Notes under the pieces: generated by a model
Databases searched by the model: none
Told to the model about the DNA's origin: nothing
The model's input: only the letters and a program-made list of their open reading frames with translations
DNA from: Chiua virens
Lineage: Eukaryota > Basidiomycota > Agaricomycetes > Boletales > Boletaceae
Direction of reading: 5' to 3'
Assembly: GCA_019787685.1 (NCBI GenBank)
Contig: JAHNUO010000029.1
Coordinates: forward strand, 186,001-250,000
DNA length: 64,000 nt
Made by a program: the position numbers and the translations under genes
Shown here: piece after piece, positions 56,818 through 64,000 of the stretch
How positions within the stretch are numbered: the stretch's first letter is position 1
How the letters are laid out: every line of letters starts with the position of its first letter

Positions 56818-58330
56818 CTATAAAAACTTTGTTTTGTACGTATGAATTCCGGACTGTGCCTCCTTCAGGAGAGCGTACAGCTTGTATCTATCCCCTTCTG
56901 AAAGCTTCTCGGTGTCTTCTTCCGAGAACTGCAGGTCCCTCACCCCATGTATGTCTTCCACAGAGGCAGGGGAGCCGGAGTTTCGTGAGTTGAGTAGCTG
57001 CTTCAGGACGACCCGCTTCCATATAGCCCAAACCTCGGTGGTGTCCTCGACGAGCACCTTGAACACCGCGTCTAGCTCTCGCTCACTTACTTCCTCATCT
57101 TCAACGATTAGAGTCAGAAGCACGAACGCGACCATGGCAGGCCAGTTATCCAGTGGATACCTCTTCACGTCGTCTGCACTGAGCTTGAGAATCGTTTCAA
57201 AGAGGATCTGCTGTTGTACCCGAGACTTATCAAGGGAGCACAACAATAGGATTGTAACACCACGAGACGCCAAGTGAAGCGACAAACATGATCTGGCCGA
57301 AGAGGGATCCTTGCGGAATGAGGAGGAGCTGAGCAATGAACTGGATGAGGAGAAGAATGGAGCACGCTCCGATGAATCTGTGGGAGTATCTGCCGCTAGA
57401 ATGGGATGGGAAGATAAATCTTCCATGGGTAACAGCCATAGCGGCATCTTCCCGACCTTTAACAACACGATATTGGTGGGAGTGATGAGGATGCCACTGA
57501 CGCGGCGTGACTTGGGAGTGCAAATGATCGACTTTTGATCGGACTCTTCGCCGGCGAGCATGGGACGCACGAACTTGAGCTTGACTGAGCCGATAAGGAG
57601 GCAAGAGATGCCGTTGGCGATGATGCCCAGAAGGATCAAGGAAAATGAGTACCAATCTGCCGCCGCCGCACACATGGCACAGGTACCTGCGCTGACGATG
57701 ATCGGGAACTGCGGCAAAGGCTGGAGAGTCCCAACGGGTAGGTATGGGTCTGAGTTCCATGTCATCCTGCGGGCAACTCTGCAAATCGACGATGGTGACG
57801 CCAACAGGCTGCCTCCCTTTTTGAGACGTTATTGGACATACGGTCATTGGGCACTCTTTCATGAAGACTGCCGCAAGATGATCTGTCTCGGGAATCATAT
57901 TACCCGAGTGGACTCGGAGGAATTGGGGACCCTTGCGACCATCCTAGCTCGAACAGGGAGAGCAGTTCCGCGGGGTCACCATGTCCTCCCCCAAAGAAAA
58001 AGCCGAATTTCGTGAGGAGACCGTAACGCTTGGCTACTTCGTACGAGCCAGGTGAGTTATACCATCCCCAATTCTTCCTATTCCTGAAGATGTGGACAGT
58101 GGCCATCGCGGAGATAGCTTCTGCACCACCAAAGAATCCGGCTACTCCTGAGGCATCAAGCGTGAAGCGGGATTTGTCGAGGTAGACGATGGATTGAGCG
58201 TTAAGCACTCTAGGGATGTTGGGAAGGTACATGACTGCGGAGACAGTGGTTCCAAGGGAAGTCGCTGGAATGAGAGACTTGCTGCAGGATGAGATTTTAT
58301 CACAAGCAAGGCGTTAATCTGTCATATCAA
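56818..58330 (-). CDS. Multi-exon integral membrane protein of unknown function
   Basis: The minus-strand N-terminal part reads CSKSLIPATSLGTTVSAVMYLPNIPRVLNA after an acceptor near 58285. It continues YLDKSRFTLDASGVAGFFGG and GWYNSPGSYEVAKRYGLLTKFGF to about 57900. The main C-terminal frame (57804-56818) starts RRMTWNSDPYLPVGTLQPLP. It holds hydrophobic segments (FPIIVSAGTCAMCAAA and SFSLILLGIIANGISCLLIG, ~57640-57720) and ends with an acidic helical tail. The frame changes near 57770-57900, where an intron or an indel must lie. The layout resembles unnamed membrane proteins often seen in mushroom genomes; no function can be given. A first exon upstream of 58290 is expected but not identified. 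Confidence 0.55.
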
Positions 58331-58570
58331 TCCGTTTTTACCGAAGCGCCGAGCACCCTCTAGCACCTGTAACATAGCAAGTATGATCGAGCATTCAGCA
58401 CTCTGGGGGACCCGGAAAGTACATGGCCGCAGAGGCAGTGTTGCAAGGGAAGTCTCTGGAAATCCTAAGTGAGATAAACCTGCTGCGGGATGAGGTGATA
58501 TGGCAAGGAAAGCGTCAATCTGTCATATCAATCCGTTCTTACCGAGGCGTCCGAGTGCTTTAAATTTCTA
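58190..58570. repeat. Diverged tandem duplication of ~205 bp covering the 5' end of the membrane protein gene
   Basis: 58197-58370 and 58401-58565 share an ordered series of blocks: AGCACTCT, GGAAAGTACATG/GGAAGGTACATG, CAAGGGAAGTC, CTGTCATATCAATCCGTT and TTACCGA. The outer copy has lost coding potential. Confidence 0.7.
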
Positions 58571-59487
58571 GCGTTATCGACTGCAAGTACTATCATGAGC
58601 GATCAATTGACAACCACTAACGGTAATTTGGGCAGTCTGAAAGACCATTACACCAGACTTTGATGCAAAATTACCGCAGGCGATAGTTGGAGATAATTTG
58701 ATATATTTGCCGGAATAGTTGCACTGAAAGAATTTGTAGAATAGTGTCTAATTGTTCGCCGTCAAGAATGGCCACGTGTCACTGGCACGTGGTATTGTTG
58801 ATACCGTAGACGGTTCGGGCGAACTGGGGTCCCGAAGGGGCCCCTAGTAGGCTAGTACATAGTTCTCAGTCCGTGTACAAAGGGGTGCCGTCATTCCTGT
58901 CGTGAGCGCCCGTCGGTCGCCCCTCTCCGAGGATCAGGGCCAGGCGTCAGAGCCGCCGGGGAGGGTACGTACCGTGTAGGTAAGGGGCGAGATTGGGCGT
59001 GCGTTTCGAGCCTGTGGGGGCTCTTGTCAGGGGGCTACCGCTACCCCGAGTCGGGTCCGACCACCTCCCTCCGAGGCCGCCTATGATCCTCCCACTCCGC
59101 TGCGGTAGGGAGTTGGCCCAGGGTGGACACGACCCAATGGTGTTTGGTGTGCTGGTTGGGTGATGGTGACTGGCGGGTGGGCAGTATCAACTTGTATGAA
59201 ATTCACTACACTTACTTCCCACAGTATGGAACCATAGAGCCCTCAACATCATTGAGGTACAAGCTTAAGGAGATTCAGATATTCAACTGCGATGAGGTGG
59301 TGCTCGTGACTCCAAGTTCGTTCTTTAGCATTGAGGTGATTTTTGCCAGTAAATCTTGATCAGCGTCGTGAGCACAAATCTCTGCAACAGTGACCACATA
59401 CATACATCGACACATAGTAAGTACTTGTACATTCGACGAGTTGACCTCATGGCACAGCGTCGTCGTCTCCCTCGGACCGTTCTTTCG
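58571..59487. other. Intergenic stretch with a GC-rich block
   Basis: About 58800-59130 is clearly richer in G+C than its surroundings and has runs such as GGGGCCCC. No gene, RNA or repeat is recognised. The rest up to esterase copy h holds nothing identifiable. Confidence 0.4.
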
Positions 59488-61928
59488 CTAGTACGACGTA
59501 TGCGCCAATGTTACATGTGTCAAATACGCCATCGCCTCTGCACGATACGTATCCATGGTCAACGCCTGTGGAATCGACCCATCCAAGAATTCCAGCATTG
59601 TCTCATTGGTCGTTACATCATATTGGGGCCAATACAGGTCCGTGGTCTCTCCTACATTAGGGTCGAGATTCGTCACAAAGCGGACAAAGTAGGAGGCCAT
59701 GTCCCCGCCGGAATACACGTTCAGCAGGTCAAATGTGTGGGCCTGACATGGTAAGATGGTCTTCAGTACACTTTGGATGGGAGGAAGGACATTTGCCTTT
59801 GACTCACAGCTCCAAGAAAAGGGGTATCCTTCATCCGTTTGCTCACTGTCGAAGCGGAAGATAAATAAACAAGGAAATTTGTGGCCGGACAGGTCACGTA
59901 CCATATGTCCAAATGCTCTGCTTTCCAGAAAGATTCTGTACGAAGAACCGCCGTGGCACTTCAAAGATGAAGTCCCCCTGGAAGGCGGCCATTCGCTTGA
60001 ACTGCGGCGAGAGTGCATGCTCATGGCCCGAACCAAAAGGTGATCCATGGGCAGGGTCCGAAGGGTAATGCGACATCAGTTGCGTGAGTTCAGCAGGCGA
60101 GGCATTCGGCAAGAAGTAGGTATGGATGTATTCCTCGAATTGCGCGTCCGTCCTGGAAAAAGTGAGTTGAATCTCCCGAACTCGCAACCACAGAGAATTT
60201 GTTTCTGCGCGACTGACGTGATGTTCAAGGTTGAGAATGCAAACATAGTCCCTTCATCCTCGCAGTTGCCTACGAACCACAAATCATCATTCATCAGTAA
60301 CGGCGAAGAAAGAATGCGAGTTTACAATCACCGGAGATGAACGGTATGTCTGCAACAGCTCCCTGCTGAACCAAATACCGTGGGTCGGTCGTCAAGAATA
60401 CCCCATCCACACGAGGCATCCATGCCAACGCAATCGACTACCGAGTGGGCGATCAGTCATTATCGTCGTACGTCGTACGTCGAAACATGTTTTCAAGGAA
60501 GACATACCTGGTATGCAAAAATCCCTGGTGATTGATTTACGGCGTCCAACAAGGTCCCGTACGGAACCTGACGCAAACATTTCAGCGTGTCCGTCGCGCC
60601 GGAACACCCTGTATCCGCGACCAGCGCATCATAGTACGGCTGTCCCTGAGTGATATCTCCGAGTGGAAAAGTTGATCCACTTTGCATGATTGCAGCATGG
60701 AATAGACCATTTGGATGGCCTCCATTCGCCACCATGTGAATGGCGACAGATGTAGCGCCCGCACTTTCTCCCCAACTGTGTATGATGGAAAGAGTAAATG
60801 TAACACGAAAGGGGGACGCAGTTCAATAACACGTTCTCACATGGTTACTTTGGTTGGGTCTCCTCCAAAAGCGGTGATATATTTCTGTACCCATTCAAGA
60901 GCCAAGCGTTCTGATTCAACAGTCTTCATCAACTGGAGGACGCAGAGCAAAATAAACATACGATCACGGAGACCCAAATTTCCAACGCCTGCATCCTTAA
61001 CTTCTTGACTCGCCAGGAATCCGAAAGCTAGATGGCACGCGACGATTGGTACACATGAAGGAAGATGTCGAAGTGGCTGAGCATATCCACGCACCGCTTA
61101 AACTTGACATGATTTTCCCAAGTTAGGCATTCACTGTCGCAGTATCGGAAGGCACGAAAGTACTCACCGATAGTTGATACTGACGTATATAAAAGGGACA
61201 CCGAGCGAAATTGCCTTCTCCATGATAAGGCTTGCGTTGTATCTGTGATGACATGGGGTGTGAAATGCTGGTAACCAGAGGCGAACAAGACCTACATGCT
61301 TGTACCACCAACCTCAAAACCACCCCCGTATATCCACTTCCGGAAACGTTACTTCTTCCTAGGGGGAGAAAGTGGGATGTTACTCACCACCAGCACGGGT
61401 AAGTTGGACACGGGAGTCGCGGTGTTGGGGGTGACCACATTCAATGTCAGACCTAAATCACCCATACGCGTTCAGTCTGGCATTTACAGGTGAACGAAAC
61501 GCCACAGGCTCTGATACACACAGTCTTCTGCGAAATATTTGATATTTAAAGCGGGGGGAACCATTCCTGGTGGCTGCTTCATATCTGTTGGGGACACGAA
61601 GGTCCGTATTCTGTAGCTGAAAAGCTGACATTGTATGGTGGCAACGACTGGGGAAGCTGGAACCGCAGATTTCCTGTCCTGTAAAGAAGAGCAAGAAGGT
61701 GAGGCGATTGAATGAACTATAACAGATAGTGACATTAATGACGTACGGTGGTTGGGCAAACGGAATGCCTAAGAACTGGTTGGTGTGTCCAGAGCTGATT
61801 CCTGTCACGGCTGCACTGTCGAGGATGGCCGTTGGCGCCGTGCACATTTCCACCACATGAGGCCCCGTTGACTCATGAATACCCACAGCGGCCAAGAGCA
61901 TCAACAACGATGTACTTGCATTGAACAT
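59488..61928 (-). CDS. Secreted type-B carboxylesterase/lipase copy h, apparently intact
   Basis: The ATG at 61928 starts MFNASTSLLMLLAAVGIHES, a signal peptide. It is followed by APTAILDSAAVTGISSGHTN and FLGIPFAQPP. Then come the oxyanion loop WIYGGGFEVGGTSM, EKAISLGVPFIYVSINYR and FGFLASQEVKDAGVGNLGL. After these are LALEWVQKYITAFGGDPTKVT and the nucleophile WGESAGATS. The rest is FLTTDPRYLVQQGAVADIPF, the Glu block NCEDEGTMFAFSTLNIT, and the His block AHTFDLLNVYSGGDM. The TAG stop is at 59488. About a dozen short introns separate these blocks, and no internal stop or shift was seen in the coding blocks. It is a secreted ester hydrolase, closest by eye to copy g. Confidence 0.83.
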
Positions 61929-62949
61929 GATCCGAGAACACACTACGCTAGGGTCAAGGTCGATGGAAAGAATGTTGGATCTCAAGCAAAGCCTACCTTA
62001 GTCGTTGGGCTCGGAGTATACGAGGGAACTGATATCGCGTGGTGGCTGAGTACTGGGCTAGGTCGGGAAGGCTCAGGATGAAGGATTGTTCCTATAAGTG
62101 ATCCAAATGATCTTATATGTGCCATCTCCAGTCCGAACTCCCCCATATAGTTGACGTGTTGGCAGGACCCGAATCACCACTCATACAAGAAATCCGGTCG
62201 CGGCATTAGCGAATCGATCGCATCGCATTGGATCCAATGCATATTGGTCAATATGTTATACTCTCGGGAACGTAATGGGGGTCGGCCGCAAAGGGAGGAT
62301 GTAAGAAGCTTCATCAGAGATCTGACTTAAAAAAAAATATTCAAACATTGCTGTTCTACGCGTGGAAGAGGTCGCACCGTGGACATCGTCACCAAATACG
62401 CCGGCATTCATGGTTTCAGCTTTTGATTCTAGTTCCCGAACATGAACGATGACTTCATCTCATGCGTATGGATGGTTTTCATGCTGTCTCGAAGCAAACG
62501 GAAGGACCTGATACACTGCTATGTCAGCCTATCGGGACAAAAGCTTGGTGACATGGTACATGCCCGGAGTCCTAGGACGTCTTCCAGTCGCTCGAATCGG
62601 CAGCCCTCAGTATTCAATTCGGAACGTGTGTGAACAGAAACTGAGGCTAGGCGATCCAGTTATGTAAAAGAAAAGACTCGAAGTACTTGAGTGGAGTGGA
62701 AGTTTTGAAACATCGTTTTGGAGTGCGGGTATGTGTGTATAATATTGGCCCATACATCCACAAACTTCACCATCCCTCCCTCTGACTTGCCTTCATGTAT
62801 CTCTTCTTCGACGCAGTCTGTATGACCCAACGACCAAACAAAATACGCAACCCGAAAAACGTGCAGAATATGCACCGTATCTCAATAAATACATCGATTA
62901 CACCATGATTTGTTGGTCAAACATAACAACTTCCGCCTGGTATTTGTTA
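61929..62949. other. Intergenic stretch between divergent esterases h and i
   Basis: No gene or repeat is recognised. It presumably contains the promoter of copy h. A run of A at 62331-62338 is the only low-complexity sequence. Confidence 0.5.
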
Positions 62950-64000
62950 CTGACCATGTCGCAGACAGGTGGTTCATTCTGTAAATTTCTCGACCATGTT
63001 GTGCTGCGCAATGTTCTAACTGGCAGGTTCTGTGCGGGCGCGTGTAGCACCGATGGTCATCTCATCCTGGACAATACGACCGTGACAGGTGTCATTTCAG
63101 GATCTACTAATCAGTTTCGAGGCATTCCGTTCGCCTAGCTTCCGTATGTCAAACTTACTCCAACACTTTTTATACAAGTCATTGATTTAACTTGTTAACT
63201 TGAATCCTGTCTCCAAACAGGACGGGAAACCTGCGTTTTCGGCTCCCGCAGCCACTGCCACTATATAACACCTGTATCCACGTAACGACGTATGGTCCCG
63301 CCTGTCCCCAACAGGCACGTAAATTCCCGCTACTGTCTAGTCTACCCGCCGAGATCGATTATCCTGTCGCCCATTTTGCAGAGGATTGTGCGTAGGAAAT
63401 CCACGTATTTCTAGGTCCGAGTCTGATGGGGCCTCCAGGGTCGTAGGTCTTTCCTTCAGTCTCCCATCGTTCTTTTGCTTATTTCTGTTCTTTGCGAATC
63501 AGAACGCCTTGCTCTGCAATGGATACAAAATACATCACTGCAGTTGGAGGAGATCCTACCAAGGTCTCGATGTAATAGCTTTCGACCTGTGTTCTATACT
63601 GTACGCTGACGAGGACATGCCGTCGTTGCACAGCTTGGGTCAGAGTGCGGGAGCAAAGTCTGTTGGCTTGCACATGATGATGAACAGAGGAAATCCAGAT
63701 AGTCCATTCCGAGCAGCATTCATGCAAAGTGGATCACCAATTCCCGTACATCACGCATGGACAACCATACTACGATTCGCCGGTTGCGGAGACGGGGTGC
63801 TCTGGCTCAACGGACATATCGCAATGTTTGCGCGAGGTACCACATGAGACGTTGCTGAATGCAGTGAACCAGTCTCCCGGGGTATCTTTGTATCAGGTAT
63901 ATTCTCTGGAGAATTCGAAGATACCATGTGACTGACGGTTCAGGTGTACGAATGCGTGTGGTCTCAAATCGCTCGTATTGACATGGTTACCTCGTGTAGA
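62950..64000 (+). pseudogene. Carboxylesterase copy i, decayed, cut by the window end
   Basis: N-terminal block DNTTVTGVISGSTNQFRGIPFA is followed by an in-frame TAG (~63136). The next exons are visible: GNLRFRLPQPLPLYNT (~63230-63270), QNALLCNGYK region, nucleophile block LGQSAGAKSVGLHM (~63645), TGCSGSTDISQCLREVPHE (~63795-63850). Part of the gene between the first block and the nucleophile is shortened, and frames change. It belongs with copies c and d by sequence. Confidence 0.75.

Overview
The window comes from a filamentous basidiomycete, most likely an Agaricomycete. Evidence is the many short (about 45-75 bp) GT-AG introns, a multi-exon laccase of the white-rot type, a Tnp2-type CACTA transposase of the kind common in mushroom genomes, and chromodomain Ty3/gypsy retrotransposons. 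Nothing bacterial or viral was seen.

Layout. Bases 1-2062 hold the 3' half of a degenerate chromodomain gypsy element. Bases 3877-17484 are a nested pair of related gypsy elements. The outer one (minus strand, TSD GTGAG) has a full-length, intact one (plus strand, 5542-12479, TSD GGAGT) inserted in its integrase region. Bases 17.6-22.4 kb are a broken CACTA Tnp2 transposase gene (minus). It contains an 81-bp/162-bp tandem array and a solo LTR (TSD AGAAG) of the same gypsy family. From 25.4 kb to the end the window is dominated by a cluster of nine secreted type-B carboxylesterase/lipase copies. I judge 45.35, 50.0 and 59.5 kb intact; 34.8 kb is reasonably complete but has an altered oxyanion motif; the other five are decayed. 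They tend to lie in head-to-head pairs, and one pair forms a large inverted duplication with arms of about 3.2 kb. Between the esterases lie a decayed GST/EF1B-gamma-like gene (29.6 kb), a frameshifted WD40/TPR gene that has apparently lost a HET domain (30.8-33.7 kb), an apparently intact 11-exon laccase (54.3-56.4 kb) and an unrecognised multi-exon membrane protein gene (56.8-58.3 kb).

The most interesting system is the gypsy family at 3.9-17.5 kb. The full copy has two accessory ORFs in front of gag (187 and 81 codons), both conserved in the second copy. The first has no AUG in genomic DNA. In both copies a 5' intron (donor GTAAGT preceded by A, acceptor AG followed by TG) would create its start codon by splicing. 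In the full copy about 0.9 kb of unspliced leader has no ATG at all, so unspliced RNA would open only the small membrane protein ORF and then gag. The element also shows an 11-nt self-priming match between the LTR and the sequence next to it (Tf1/sushi type), and a GGGAAAA slippery heptamer at the gag-pol overlap. Together these suggest a splicing-switched, polycistronic retrotransposon.

Coordinates, splice sites and percentages were worked out by eye; no searches were run.
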